From NCBI GenBank assembly GCA_009760855.2, contig WPIO01000171.1, positions 250,001-314,000 on the forward strand: 64,000 nt of DNA, given 5' to 3'. Below are positions 48,808 to 60,744 of this stretch, in pieces; the first letter of the stretch is position 1, and every line of letters starts with the position of its first letter. Under the pieces are notes generated by a model. It worked only from the letters and a program-made list of their open reading frames with translations. It was not told the origin of the DNA and made no database searches. Source of the DNA: Cristatella mucedo (Eukaryota > Bryozoa > Phylactolaemata > Cristatellidae). A program made the translations under genes and the position numbers.

Positions 48808-48920
48808 GAGTTAATGTCATCCGACTCCGATTTGGTGTTCTTTTGTTTTTTTGCTATAACCTCTCCCTGCTTCTGGTGACTCCCTGCTCTGTGAGCCACA
48901 GTCACGTGGCAATGGCCCAG

Positions 48921-48983
48921 GCTTTCTGTCACTGAACATCTGTGTGCATTTACCGGGATTGGCCAACTGGTCATCGGCCGCAG
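48921..48983 (+). CDS. Small candidate exon of the phase-1 gene
   Basis: 63 bases (21 codons), phase 1 to phase 1, ending at the strong donor 'ccgcag|gtgagt'. The acceptor 'gcaatggcccag' has a poor pyrimidine tract, the weak point. It encodes FLSLNICVHLPGLANWSSAA and joins 48680 and 49577 in frame. An alternative acceptor at 48901 ('gagccacag') also gives an open frame but leaves phase 2, which does not fit the next exon. Confidence 0.4.
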
Positions 48984-49576
48984 GTGAGTGTATGCATGAC
49001 GTCAGCTAACCTGGTTGTCGGGGCAGCAGTCGAGGCAGAGCACAGCGTTGTCACAGCTGCATGCTCCCATTTGCGTGCATGGCTGAACTTCCGGTGTTGC
49101 ATTATCCCTTCCCTTGCCACTCTCGTCGCCGATGCCTGTTGCTGTCTCGGCCTCCACTTGCATCGTATAGGCATGATCCCGGCAGATGTCATAGCTGCCT
49201 CCCGACCTGCTGCCACACACTGCCACCCTCTTGTACGGCCGAGTCATCGTGGTTGTTTTTACAGCAAGTTGTACGAGCAGTTGCTGCAGATTTTCCTTAC
49301 CCACTTACCCACCTCGCGTCCTCGCTCCTTTCAAGCCGTCTGCATGCAAGCCACGTGCCAGTGGGCTGGCCTCCTGCCCCATCCCCGCTCAGCATCGTTC
49401 TGTTTGCGCGCGAGTCTCAACTGGGCCAGTCAATTTCAACTCGGGCCGAGGTCTCTTTACACTGACTCCACAGCTGCGGGAATAGCTAATCAAACATCTG
49501 AAAGGGCTGCCGACGCCGCTGCCGCCGCTGCTGTGCTGGCAGCACAAATGTTAGCCCACTCGCTTGCTACTTGCAG
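48984..49576. other. Intron sequence, GC-rich
   Basis: Several frames are open on both strands (48942-49658 plus; 48971-49304 minus), reflecting composition. No exon with fitting splice sites is recognised. Confidence 0.4.
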
Positions 49577-49842
49577 AAGACAAAGGTCTGCCCCGGGAGC
49601 TGCAGCCACAGCAGAAGCAGCTGGCAGCGGTGGCAGAGGAAAGGAACAGCACCAGTAGCCATTCTGGAAGCTTCCGCCAGGCCGGGCAGAGCTCGCGCAG
49701 CCACAAGCCTCGGCCGGCAAGCGACAGTCAAGCGCCGGACAGCGTGCTGCGCCACCAGAGACCCGTGTGGTGGGCTGCAACTCTGCCAAGCCGGTGCACT
49801 GGTGACGTGCTCCCGGCTTCACGTGACAGCGCTGGGCTGCTG
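49577..49842 (+). CDS. Exon of the phase-1 gene, Gln/Ser-rich
   Basis: A 266-base exon, phase 1 in and phase 0 out, between acceptor 'gcttgctacttgcag' and consensus donor 'ctgctg|gtgagtag'. It encodes DKGLPRELQPQQKQLAAVAE, ERNSTSSHSGSFRQAGQSS and SHKPRPASDSQAPDSVLRHQ, then a less typical Trp/Cys-containing end. The start may form a short amphipathic helix (ELQPQQKQLAAVAEE). The phase-0 end matches the phase-0 acceptor at 54724. Confidence 0.65.
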
Positions 49843-49975
49843 GTGAGTAGCCAAGTGCACGCGACTGACGCCAGCTCCTTTGAGCCACGATGCCAAGCTA
49901 GTGTCTTCGCCTTATTTAAAGCCCATGCTCTGCACACGTTCTGTCTGTCTGCCGGGTGTCTCTTTCTTCTCCCTT

Positions 49976-49978
<3 letters not shown>

Positions 49979-50052
<74 letters not shown>

Positions 50053-50370
50053 CCCTCTCTCTTATCCTCTCTCTCAATCTTTCTCTTCTTCTTGGTCTTT
50101 CTTCTGTACCCCTCTCCTTCCTGTCTTAGTCTCCTCCTTTTCCTCTTCTTTCTCTGTTCTTCTGTCTCTACACTCCGTCTATCCTTCCATCTCCAATTCT
50201 CTCTCTCTCTCTCTTCTTCTTCTTCCTTCTTCTTCTTTCTCACCTCACTCTTTCCTTCTTGCTCTCTTCTCCCTCACTCTCTTCATTGCTCATCAATCCA
50301 TCTCCTGATCTTTCTCTATTTACCTCTTTCTCTCTCTCTCTCTCTTCCCTTGCTCGATCTCTCCCTCTCT
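49979..50370 (+). repeat. (CT)n microsatellite and pyrimidine-rich flank
   Basis: Pure CT at 49984-50049, then about 320 bases of imperfect CT/CTT sequence on the plus strand. The open frames here on both strands are repeat translation. Confidence 0.95.
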
Positions 50371-51709
50371 CAATTAGCCTGGTATTTGAGCACGAGGCAG
50401 CACTGACCCTGCGAAGCATGGCCTGCATGAGAGTCTTGGTCAGCTGGTGGCATCTGGGGCAGCCTTCCTGATGCCAGCCCCTAGTGCTCTACGAGTGCTT
50501 ATTTATGAGAGGTTTGTGCAGTCATTAAACAAACAATGCCTTCAAGTAGCCCCGGCACCTAGCTAATTGCATGCAGACCACTGGCTCTGACAGCTTGGAC
50601 GAGCGATCCTATCGGGAGCCTCTTTTCGGAGCCCTGCTGCAAGGAAGCCTATGACGACCAGAAATGCTTTGAGAAAAAAGAGCATCGTTGCATCACAGCT
50701 TCGCTTTCGATCATAAAGATCCTACTTTTGAAAGGTCCCATGCGGCAGACATGGTAAGGGTGGTGGATTCTTCATTTACGTACAACTATTTCGCGAATGA
50801 ATGGAGCATCACAGCCGTATAGAGGTTAATTTCAAATTTTCGGCCTTAGTCATGCTCTGCTGCTCGGCTCCAAACAAATAACCATAACGACATCTAAATA
50901 TTATTTCGGCCGAAAGGCCATGTGTCAGGAGCATCAGAAAAAAGCCCGAGCAGTGGTGCAATTTTGCCACTGAGCTCACCTACGCTGACTCTCAAGTCGC
51001 TTGAGCTTGAAAAGTCTTATAATAGCTTGGAATCAATATAAATTGTTAGGGCTGTCAGTTTGAGAGGCAGTCTGCCGATCGGTGAGTTGTTTCGGCTGAG
51101 CCTTTTCACAGCTACGTATAGGCATACATGCAAGGTCTTTAATTTTCAAATTAAATTTCTCGCTATTAATCTCAGGAAGTTTATCCATCCACCAAACAGC
51201 TTTGGGTTTAAGTATTTAAATTAAGTCTTTTTGTCAAACTGCTCTATATCAGCAAGAAAACTCGGGCAAATTAACTTTGGTTTGGAAGGCAAGACATGCT
51301 GGTGACATGCTCTATTAATGGGCAATCTTCTAGTTCTCTCTTTACGTTGCCAAATCTTGTAAGATGCCAAAATGAAAATGTTTTCAATATTAGGTTTAAT
51401 TTCGTTTAATAATAAAATTGTATAAAACTATGTTGAATGTACAATTAAGTCCTCAATTCCACCTCTCTGAGAGTGCATATTGTAGTAGCACATGCAAACA
51501 ATTATAATCGCTCCCCTGAATGTACTTGACATGTTACTCATCGTAGCTGCACAATCGCGGTAGTACTAATAATATCAGTAAGAGAATGTCTTTAGTATGA
51601 CATTAGCGACATTTGTTTGTGGCTTCACTCACATTCAAAATTGTAATACAACTGTCAGTCCTGGTGTGGCTCTTTATTCTCAGCCGTTCTACGAACAGAC
51701 ACGATTTAA
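50371..51709. other. Intron sequence
   Basis: Moderately AT-rich, nothing recognised. Confidence 0.4.
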
Positions 51710-52272
51710 ATACAATTAAACTTCTCGCCGACCTGCACTGGCTACCAGTCAAGCAACGGATCGACTTCAAGGTCTTGTCGCTCACTTTTAGGTCCCTTCA
51801 TTCTTTGGCTCCAGCCTATCTCTCATATCTACTCCCCCACCAGGCCAAGCATCATACCACCGGCTTTTCGGAATCCAACAGTTTACCAATACCTCGTACA
51901 AACCTCAAATCCTTTGGAGACCGTGCATTTAGATCGTATGCTCCCAAAGCCTGGAACTCCCTCCCGACCTGCGTCAGAACATCCCCTGACCTGACCACGT
52001 TTAAAAGGAACCTAAAAACACACCTATTTAGGACAGCATTTAGTGGGTCCCTGTGATTCGTCCTTGATGTGCTTATGCGTGCTGACACTGTGCATGCTGC
52101 CACTAACCACATCTGCATGCTGACCCTGTGCATGTCACCCCTAACCATGTTATTCCTTTTTGTTTGTTTATCAAGCATGATTTTACTTACCATTCAATTG
52201 CATTTCCCTTTGCAGCAAATGTAAAGCGCCTAGAAAGAGATTAAGTTCTCTGAGGGCACTCTATCAAGTGCA

Positions 52273-52303
<31 letters not shown>

Positions 52304-52308
52304 TATTT
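51710..52308 (+). mobile_element. LINE-A 3' fragment, young-looking
   Basis: The frame from 51717 to the TGA at 52054-52056 is intact: LLADLHWLPVKQRIDFKVLS, RSLHSLAPAYLSYLLPHQAK, TNLKSFGDRAFRSYAPKAWN, FKRNLKTHLFRTAFSGSL. The 3' UTR, hairpin (one stem mismatch) and (ATT)n tail (52273-52308) follow. It is nearly identical to 63042-63430 over the shared part. Confidence 0.9.
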
Positions 52309-53491
52309 TAACAATCTGCCGATCGCAAGCTTGCTTGTCACTGTTTCATAATGTAATGCGCTATTTAATGTTCAATATTAACTATCAGTGCGCTTATTGT
52401 ACTACTACTAATAATAACAATAGTGATACATTTCTTGCTACATATGCAAATTATTGCATCATCTTCCCTGAAATTGTTTACATGAAACTCATTGTAAATG
52501 TACCATCATAGTAATGTAATGCTTGTAAAGTTGTCTAGGGATATGTAATTAGTGCCATGTTGGTTTTTTCACACAGTCAGTCGTTCACTCACAACTAGTA
52601 TTAAAAATTGGTTAGTTATTTTTCAGGAATATTGAAACAATTTTTCATTATATTATCTTTAACGTTTTAATTTTTACATCGAATATTTGTGTTTAGAAAG
52701 CCTCGCTAGTTTAACGTCTTCGGTAAAAAAAATAAGCCATCTGGGCCAGGGTACATAGTGTGCTTAGACAGATGAGAAACCTCGTATAGCATGTCTAGCG
52801 CACCTGTTGTAACTCAGTATGGTCAAATTGGTGGCGCAGCCGTCAATACAACACAAAATCTGCTTTATAGCATTCAGAAGCTACTTAGTTAGTCATATAA
52901 ATTTGTTAGAAAATATTAATAATTATGCAAAAGCTATTAGTTATTTTAGAGCCACAACGGAATGCCAAGTAGCTGTGTGCCCGACCGATCGTTTTAGTTT
53001 CACCAAAGAAATAGTGTGGCATTTGATGCCATAATGCCTCTGCCAAAGCGCCTAATCAAGCATCACTGCTACTGGACTTGACTGTTAGCGCCTCACTGCA
53101 CACGCCAGTAGACCAGCGAGCAGTGAGTTAGGAGCAGTGAGTTAGGAATAGCGTTCTTCATTTTTACAAAGGATCGTCTGAAAGAACTACGCAAACTAAA
53201 ATAGCTTGGGTTTGTTTCCATGCTTTGATCACACTACTGGAAGTGGTATGACCCGAACCCATTCTGACAGCATATACACCATACCATGTGGCTGGCTACT
53301 CAAGCACTGTCAGTGAGAGCCTAAGCAAATGTTTCTTACTTCATGAGCACATGCTCGGGTATCACTGTGTACCATTGACCGTAGAGGCTATAAAACTGCA
53401 TGCAATAGAATGGGTATTGCCAAACCTGAATCTCTTTCTAGGCACTTTACATCTATCTACACGTGCTTACACCATTCCCCGAAGTGCTAAT
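52309..53491. other. Intron sequence
   Basis: AT-rich. 52695-52810 contains a decayed LINE-A scrap ('ctagtttaacgtcttcggta', 'catctgggccagggtacata', compare 4440-4500). A LINE-A terminus scrap 'gaatctctttctaggcactt' lies at 53428-53447. No gene seen. Confidence 0.45.
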
Positions 53492-53660
53492 GATAATAAT
53501 AATAATAATAATATAATATAATTCATTTGCATAGCACCCCACGAGAACTTAATCTCTATTCAGGCGCTTCACATATGCCTCGCGGCTCGAGCCCACGACC
53601 TCAGCCAGACCTTGGCCGGGGGGGGGGGTGAGCACCTTAACCGCTGGACCAAACCAGCTC
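53492..53660 (-). mobile_element. SINE-B with an (AAT)n tail and an internal G run
   Basis: Minus strand: 'tggtttggtccagcggttaa' (box A), box B 'gtgggctcgagccg', 'gaagcgcctgaatagagatt', and an (ATT)n-type tail at 53492-53513. An 11-base G run (53618-53628, plus strand) has expanded between box A and box B. Confidence 0.9.
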
Positions 53661-54723
53661 TGCGATGATAACCTATGTTTACCAAGCCACACGGCTGGCG
53701 TCACCCATTGGGCCTCTTTTGCCATGGGTCCTTTATTATGTGGTGCAAGAATAGAGAGTTATGGACCGACTTTTGCCAGTCTGCACCTTTTTAACCAGGA
53801 TAGGAGCCCCTCTACGTGTGCCTGCTAATGAGTGGCTATCTCAGGCAAGGTCAATATTTACTCTGGCACCTTTTAAAGTTCGGTCCCCCCCCCCCTAGAA
53901 ACCTGCTGCTCCCTGTCCGGGGTGGGTGGGTGGCCTCTGGGCTGTTCGGCTCTCTGCACCAGCACCCTGGGGGGGGGGGGGTAGCTCTGTGCATCGGACA
54001 CTGTCTGAGCTGAGCTGATCCAGCACTCAGTCAGTCAGTCAGCTGAGCAGCGCTCAGCAGGCACTCGCTAGAAGGCTTAGCATTAGCCAGAAGGCTTAGC
54101 AGGTTAGCAGCCAGGGTGTCGGTAGGCAGCAGCAGCCAAGCCATTGCCCCTGGCCATTTGCAAGAGAAAAAGCTGCTGCTGCTGCCTGCCTGCCTCAGCA
54201 GTCTGAGCAGGTAGGTCTTTCATGGCTTCCCCTGGCGCCTGTTGTTCCTGTTTTTGCAAATGCGCTCTGTCACCTAAGGCCGTGATGTTACCCGACTAGA
54301 TTTCTAGCTATAAGAGAATAGGGAGCCAGGAAGGAGGTGGCAGCACTCTCCCAGAGTTTTCGGCCTCCACCGCCGCTCCTCCTGAGAGCACCTTTGCTAG
54401 CAACAGCGCGCGTTGCCATGGCACGTGCTACCGTCCTGCACCAGGCGGCTCGTGTCGCAATCAAGCCTGCTGCGTATTTACTTAGCTGCTCTAACTAAAC
54501 CTGTCTCCTTGCTCTCTTTCGCTCGGGCCAATGCGCTGAGCAAACGCTCTGCACTAGTAAAGTATGGTGCATAGAGACGGCTGACATTTGTGAAATCCAC
54601 CCCCCCCCCGTGGAAGAATCAGCACACTTCTAGGCCGACCTGGCGCCGGGCTCCAGTCGTGCAGCGGCTCGCTGTGTCGGTTGGTGATCGCCTCGCACTT
54701 CTTCCTAAGCCGTCGTTTGACAG
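53661..54723. other. Intron sequence with G/C homopolymers
   Basis: C and G runs of 10-13 bases at 53885, 53969 and 54600. 'gtcagtcagtcagctgagca' and a duplicated 'agaaggcttagca' lie at 54026-54100. No exon recognised. Confidence 0.4.
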
Positions 54724-54928
54724 GCGCCCACCATGACATGCTCAGCCTGCGGCAGCAGCGATGCATCGCAGGCCACCGCCGCCGCCTCTTCCACTGCCGC
54801 CGGACCAGGGCAGAATGGGCAGCAGACGACAGACGAACTGACAGTTGCGCCGATTAAGAGCTACGACTTTCCGCTGCGGCTGCCACCCACTCGGTCATCA
54901 TTTGTGACTCTACTGCAAAGGCAAAGAC
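54724..54928 (+). CDS. Exon of the phase-1 gene
   Basis: A 205-base exon, phase 0 in and phase 1 out. The acceptor is 'gccgtcgtttgacag' and the donor 'caaagac|gtaaga'. It encodes APTMTCSACGSSDASQATAA, a Ser/Ala stretch, GQNGQQTTDELTV and the less repetitive APIKSYDFPLRLPPTRSSFV followed by TLLQRQR. The last part is the most domain-like sequence of the gene and the best search query. The phases match the exons at 49577 and 63510. An internal ATG at 54733 could also make this a first coding exon of a shorter form. Confidence 0.7.
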
Positions 54929-55028
54929 GTAAGAAGCCGTTTGCCCTTAGCTGCTTACTCGGTTCTGTGCTGCAGTGCTGTCTGTCAAACTGTGGTGCTC
55001 GTACTGTGTGCATGCATGCCTCTGTCTT

Positions 55029-55077
55029 TGTGTGTGTGTGCACGTGTGCGTGTGTGTGCTCGCGAGTGTGTGTGTGC

Positions 55078-55111
<34 letters not shown>

Positions 55112-55190
55112 ACGTGTGTGTGTGTGTGTACGTGTGCGTGTTCTTGTGCATGCCTGTGCGTGCCTGTGTGAGCACATGTGCCTGTGCCTG
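55029..55190 (+). repeat. (GT)n microsatellite, imperfect
   Basis: GT/GTGC-rich tract with the purest part at 55080-55109, 100 bases after a splice donor. Confidence 0.95.
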
Positions 55191-56514
55191 CGCTTGAGGT
55201 CCATCGGTGGTACGACAGCTGCCTATCGCTAGCACTCAGCCCCAGCATTCCCTCCAGGTCACCTAGTGTGGACACTGCAGTTGCTCTTTGAGCGCTGCTG
55301 TATCGAAAAAGCTGAAGACAGCACTCACCACCTTGGGCATAGGGGAGTGCCAGTGGGCCCCTTTGGGTTGACCTGAAGGTGTGTGGCTGTCCAACTGACC
55401 CGGCACCCTCGTAAGAAGATTTAGCTTACTCCAGAGAAGTCTCGGTATGGTCTGCATTGGTTAATCCTGACCAAGGTCTATGCTCATCCCCTATTGTAAA
55501 AAGCAGTCCCTGCAGCATAGTCCCTGGGCAGACTGCGCCTGCTGCATGTCCTTGGCTGACCCCGGCTCGCTGACCTTGGCTGACCCCGGCTCGCTGACCT
55601 TGGCTGACCCCTGTGCGGTGCTGCATAGAGGTGTGAGATTCCGGCCCCAGGGAGGGGTTTCCTACGCCTCCGCCTACCCACTGCGGTTCACATGTAGGGA
55701 AAGTAGTCAGCCGAATCTTAAATCCCTTAAAGTTTTTTATTTATGTTTGCATAGCAGCAGCATCACCAGCTGTGACTTCTGCAGTTTGACTTCTGAATTT
55801 TGAAGAAGCTAATGGCTCACTTGGTAGAGCAACTTAAGACCGGGTCAGTCTCCTTTCAAATACTTCTAAAGTGGAACGGTTTAGATGCATGCAGTAGCCG
55901 TAAGCTCATGTGTGCATTTGTTTGCAGGAAACCCTGGTGCTATGAGGCTCTGAATGTTGAGGCAATTCGTGTACTGGGATTTCCTTCCAAGCACTCGTTT
56001 ACTCCAGCTGGCAGCCAGCGTGTGGGCTGGCATCAATGCCTTGCCCAAAGGGGCCGCCTGGCTGAAGGAGAGGCCGCCCTTGATATTACGGCTGCTGCTG
56101 CTGCTGCTGCTGTGCAAGAGTTCAGCGTAAGCGCACGTGCATCCGCGTTGGTTGTGCGGCGCAGGCTGTGGGTGGCAAGGGCTGACTCAGTTGATCACGG
56201 GACCGATGCAATCAGCAGTAGGCTAGAGAGATGTATTGGTAGCTTAAATCTGCAGTTAATGATGCAGAATTAAGCTCAGCTGCCAGCTAATATATCCAAC
56301 GTGTGGCAGCGCTCTTAAACTGACGTCGGTATGCCAGTCAGCTACAGTAGGTACGAGAGTCGTGCAGGTTGCCACTGCAATGCAATGCGAAAGAGTCGCA
56401 GAGCTTCGAAGCAGCAGCAGCAGCAGTGCAGACAAAGGAAGCCACAGAGCTTCAGTGCAGCAGCAGCAGCACTGTCGCTTGCCATTCATCGGCGGCTCTG
56501 CAGGCCAGCTAATG
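55191..56514. other. Intron sequence with a 24-bp minisatellite
   Basis: Contains the minisatellite at 55551-55609 and a (CTG)n run at 56090-56112. A splice-like segment 55928-56126 (acceptor 'gtttgcag', donor 'cagc|gtaagc') is open only in phase 2 to 0 and does not fit its neighbours. Confidence 0.4.
55551..55609 (+). repeat. 24-bp tandem repeat, about 2.5 units
   Basis: The unit begins 'cttggctgaccccggctcgc'; two perfect copies and a partial third. Confidence 0.95.
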
Positions 56515-56650
56515 GTAATACTATACTTTCATAGCATCCCAAGAGAGCTATATCTTTTTCTAGGCACTAAGCATATGATGGGCTAAGTGGCTGTGCTGAT
56601 TAGGGACAACCTGCACAATGTCAGCACACCTGCATGGACCAAGTGATGAG
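56515..56650 (-). mobile_element. LINE-A 3' end, diverged
   Basis: 'tttcatagcatcccaagaga', 'tttttctaggcactaagcat' and 'cacaatgtcagcacacctgc' follow the LINE-A 3' order on the minus strand. A SINE-B terminus is the alternative reading. Confidence 0.55.
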
Positions 56651-56984
56651 GAGCACGTGGATTTTTGCTTCTTTTTTTTTAATCCAAAGAAAGGTCTATC
56701 GATGACAGTCACGGGAGGAGGAATGCTAGAATATGCTGGATTGCACTACCAGTTGACTAGTCCCTGTAGAAGTAGCCGGCCTTAACTGCGCGTCCCGTAA
56801 TATGCAGCAACAACAGCCAGAAGTTGCAGTCGTGCATCATTGCAGCAAGCACCTAGATCTGTTAACCAGAAAAAAAGAAGCCTCTCATGTGTAAAGATAT
56901 CTGTCCATTGGGGCTGCCTTGGCGGCAGCAGAAAGAGAGAAAGAAGGGGAAATGAGACAGACAGACAGAGACACAGGGAGGGAG

Positions 56985-57289
<305 letters not shown>

Positions 57290-57290
<1 letters not shown>

Positions 57291-57445
57291 GGGCTAAGAT
57301 GCTCACACTTCACGACCCGTGTCGTGGCTTCGAGTCCTGCAGTGAGTAATTCTTTCCTGACCCCCTAGATGAAAGCAGGGTGATGTGCGCTGAGGCTCTT
57401 TCACGACTATATATATATAAATGAGGCTGCTGAATCAGTCTTGGC
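57290..57445 (+). mobile_element. SINE-C, best copy
   Basis: 'ctagggctaagatgctcaca', 'cacgacccgtgtcgtggctt', box B-like 'ggcttcgagtcctgc', 'agtgagtaattctttcctga', 'atgaggctgctgaatcagtc'. The last block resembles the SINE-A terminus 'gaggctgttaaatcagct'. Confidence 0.65.
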
Positions 57446-57554
57446 CTTTATCTATAGAGGAAAGAGATGGAGGAGATGCGGGAAAGCAATAAGATAAACA
57501 TGAAGTCGCACCCACGAAAGGGGATGAGAGCACGTGCTGACAGCTGGGTAATAA

Positions 57555-57725
57555 TAATAATAATTGTTGATTTAACAGCCTCTTTTTGTAAAGCAACAGA
57601 AGAGCCATTACGGCTATCACCACCGCTTGCAGTGGCGATAAAGGATCGCCCACCACAGGATTCGAACCCACGACCTCGTGGCCGGGTCGCGAAGAGCAAC
57701 CGCCTTACCTAGTGAGCCACTACGA
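57555..57725 (-). mobile_element. SINE-A, well preserved
   Basis: Minus strand: 'agtggctcactaggtaaggc' (box A), 'gtgggttcgaatcctgtgg' (box B), 'ggcgatcctttatcgccact', 'ttacaaaaagaggctgttaa'. An (AAT)n run sits at the tail side. Confidence 0.9.
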
Positions 57726-58154
57726 CTCACTCAGACTATTCTCGGCTATGGAAGCCTTTTGATGGCAGCTATCACCTGAGCCGGTGAGGCTTTACCGCGG
57801 TGCCCGAGTTGCAGACAGGAGCACCCGGGCTGTTCTATCCAGGCCTTCTTATCGAACGATGTGTGCAGCTCGATCCCGTTTGAGCTACCTGGAGCAGCGT
57901 AAAATCAGCCATCTGCAGCCAGATCCTGGCGTCCCTAAACTGGTGCATAACATGCAGCACGGCCAAGACAGCGCACCATGCATCGCCCTATCTACGGAAA
58001 GCCAAAGTAGCGCCTCGGGAAAGATGATAGATTCAATAAAACCATGCATCGGCTTAATAAATTGGAAATATTTGAATAAAACAAGTGTAGTTGCAGCCAA
58101 ATGTAAGATCTCCTAAGTGCACCTTCCGAATGCATTCAAGCTTGTAATGGAATA
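57726..58154. other. Intron sequence
   Basis: A 110-codon plus-strand frame (57784-58116) shows no motif or splice support. Confidence 0.35.
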
Positions 58155-58690
58155 TACTATAATGCATCTTCGTCTGTAACTCTGCAAAGCCGCAAAGACT
58201 AAGTGGGTGTTATGCTGGAGATTTTCTATAGCTCATTCAAAACCAAAGCGCCCAGCAGAAACCACGCAGTAGCCAAAACACTTTACCTCACGCAGCACGG
58301 AGAATGAAATAAGCCTGGCGGAGCTCCTGGAGGACATTCGAGGAAGTGAGTTGCGTAGAAGTAGCAGCTCGGGATTGCACACGTGCCACATTCGGCAGTC
58401 AGAGAGTATACGTCGTTGCATAAGAATTGTGGAGGTGAGCTTCACAGTCTAGGACCTGCAGAGCCAAAGCTTCTGTTGCCAAAGGTCTTGAAGCATGGGA
58501 ATGGAGCAGCTAATTGATAATCCATAAAAGACCTGAGGGCTTGCCGCCGAGGCTGAAACTATTGAAGCAGATCGGCATGAAAGAGCCAAGCCACAGCACG
58601 CCTTGTAAGCCAGTGTGAGGATTTTGCTCTGTACCAAGCCAGCTCGGCAAGCAGCCAGCAGCCTTAGCCGCTCCTTCAGGAAGAGAGACT
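58155..58690 (-). pseudogene. LINE-B 3' fragment, diverged
   Basis: 'cttcgtctgtaactctgcaa', 'aagtgggtgttatgctggag', 'cagtctaggacctgcagagc', with the ORF continuing to the HTGLQGV / YKACCGLAL region. Frames are broken. Confidence 0.8.
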
Positions 58691-58924
58691 CGCGATGGCT
58701 GAACCTCTGGTATGAACCGCTGCTGCATCTGCAGCGGTCTAGTGGTAGACCTCAGTGCTCTACCTTTGGCAAAAAAAATAAAGACTGAACCGGCAGCCGT
58801 ACGATTGTGTGAACTCTCAACACCTAGTCACTCAGTGTGCTTTCCCTCTGATAACGAAACTGCATTCTTCGGATGTCTCGAGCTCAGTGAAACGACTCCT
58901 TGCAGTTCCAACTTGTCTATGGGA
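58691..58924. other. Intron sequence
   Basis: Nothing recognised. Confidence 0.4.
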
Positions 58925-59110
58925 ACATAATAACAATAATACATTTGTATAGCACCCACACAGAACGCAATCTCTGTCTAGGCACTTTACATAGGCTGTA
59001 AAGAAAGCATGATTGATTCCAAGGTTAGTTGTAACATGCACAATGTCAACAAGCATAGCATGGTTAAATGCAACATGCACAATGTCAACTTGTAGACAAT
59101 TGAACACCGT
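58925..59110 (-). mobile_element. LINE-A 3' fragment
   Basis: 'ataataacaataatac' tail, 'tagcacccacacagaacgca', 'tctaggcactttacatagg', with the 'caatgtcaac' 3' UTR block duplicated. Confidence 0.8.
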
Positions 59111-60549
59111 AGCTGCTATGCTTTGAGAATTGCCTAGCAACCTCTTTGAAAAGTTTTTTTTTTGCTCAAAGCTCAAAGGGGTTTTCCAAGTGCAGTCGGT
59201 AGGCCGTAGATAGCACTGTGCTGTGGATGATGCTGCATTAAAGGCCATCCGATATGGCAGGCACAATGGCCTAGTTATGGCGGCGGGGTCGGATAACCTG
59301 TGCTGCTCCTTGATGGAAATGTTGGCTGCACCGGCTCCTTCCTTGGTTGATGTGCTCTGTTGGGTGCAGCCGGGTGAAGGTTCGCAGAAGGGAATGTGTG
59401 GGGGATGTAGTGAGTTGTTCTTCCCCCACACGTTACGGGTTTGGTGAATAAACTCATTGTGGCAGTCGTTGGCAGACGTTCTGAGCTGCACACGACGACA
59501 GCTACGCTTCTCTAGTCTTGCAAATAAGCTAGACCCTGGATCTCGTGTGCTGGCAGCTGCCGACAGTAGAACTTCAATTGACATTGCATTCAAATGACGC
59601 ATACCACAGCTTAGCGGTCCCATGAAAGGAGCTCAAAAAACATCCACCCCTTCCTGTCTGCTGCCGGTCGGCACAATGCATCTTTTCCTGTGACTAAGGC
59701 CATAAGCAGCCGCCCTCATTGTTGCCAATCGTTTTAGGCAGAATCAAACCGCCATCTTGACCGGGTATAATTGGATGAGGCAGGGGCACGTGATGTCACA
59801 TGACCTACCTCGGTGCCCTTGCAGCTTTACTAGTGTAGAAGAACAGACCACGGTTTCGTCAAGCCACCTGCCATTTGCTTTGTGGAGCAACTGAGCTTAA
59901 TTGACTGCCTCAGATCGTGTCCAGTGTGTGCAGGCTCCTCATTGCTGTTAGCCTGTTGAATCAGCGAATCTTTACCAGACTTTAAATATTGTTAATTTGA
60001 CCCCTTTTCTAGGGCCGTGGCCTCCATCCTCTTGTGTTGCTAAAAATAGGCTTCGAAAGGCTCGAGTAACAATCGCAAAGTACATAGCAGGCGCATACTG
60101 CGCTGAGAGCACACGGTTGGAACTTCACGGCAAACATGCCGCTCTGGCGTTCTCTAGTCAAGCGACTGTGAAGCTCCGACCGAATAGCTGGCCGGCCCCA
60201 CCCACATAGCACGTGACCGTGCATTCGTGAGGCGATGGACTGCAGAACGCTTGCTCAAGTGCTCTGCGGTCGGGGCTGGTCAGCCTTTTTGCAGTGCTCT
60301 GCAGTTGCTTGCTTTATTCGTGCGAGAGCACGTCTTCAGCAAAACGCATTTGAGCAGCGACAGTGAACCTAAATTCCAAATCTCTTTGGCGACTGTCTGA
60401 CTCTGCAAAGTCCATAGACCACAAGCGAAGCTTAATAGCGTTGCTAGTCCTTGCCCACGAATGATGGACAGATGAAACTCTTTGGCTCGAAGCACGGCTA
60501 GCAGATTCGTGGAGGCCGAGTCCTCGATACGGCTGCTTGCAGGTCCAGC
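59111..60549. other. Intron sequence
   Basis: The minus-strand frame of 263 codons (58832-59623) overlaps a LINE-A 3' end and has no motif; not called. Otherwise nothing recognised. Confidence 0.35.
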
Positions 60550-60551
60550 AC

Positions 60552-60589
<38 letters not shown>

Positions 60590-60700
60590 CACTTGATAAA
60601 GCGCCCTCCGAGAACTCAATCTCTTTCTAGGTACTTTACATTTGCTGCAAAGGGAAATGCAATTGAATGGTGAGTAATATCATGCTTGATAATACTCGAA
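60550..60700 (-). mobile_element. LINE-A 3' end, first of a close pair
   Basis: (AAT)n tail at 60553-60588, near-intact hairpin, and 'acatttgctgcaaagggaaa' through 'atcatgcttgataa'. Confidence 0.9.
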
Positions 60701-60744
60701 AGTGTGCCTGCGGTAGCCGAGCCTAGCAACACTAAAGACCTCTC

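Noticed and set aside
55928-56126. Splice-flanked open segment (acceptor 'gtttgcag', donor 'gtaagc')
   Set aside because: It is open only in phase 2 to phase 0; in the phase required by the exons at 54724 and 63510 it hits a stop.
58832-59623. 263-codon minus-strand frame
   Set aside because: It overlaps a LINE-A 3' end, has no motif, and the composition is not distinct from noncoding sequence.
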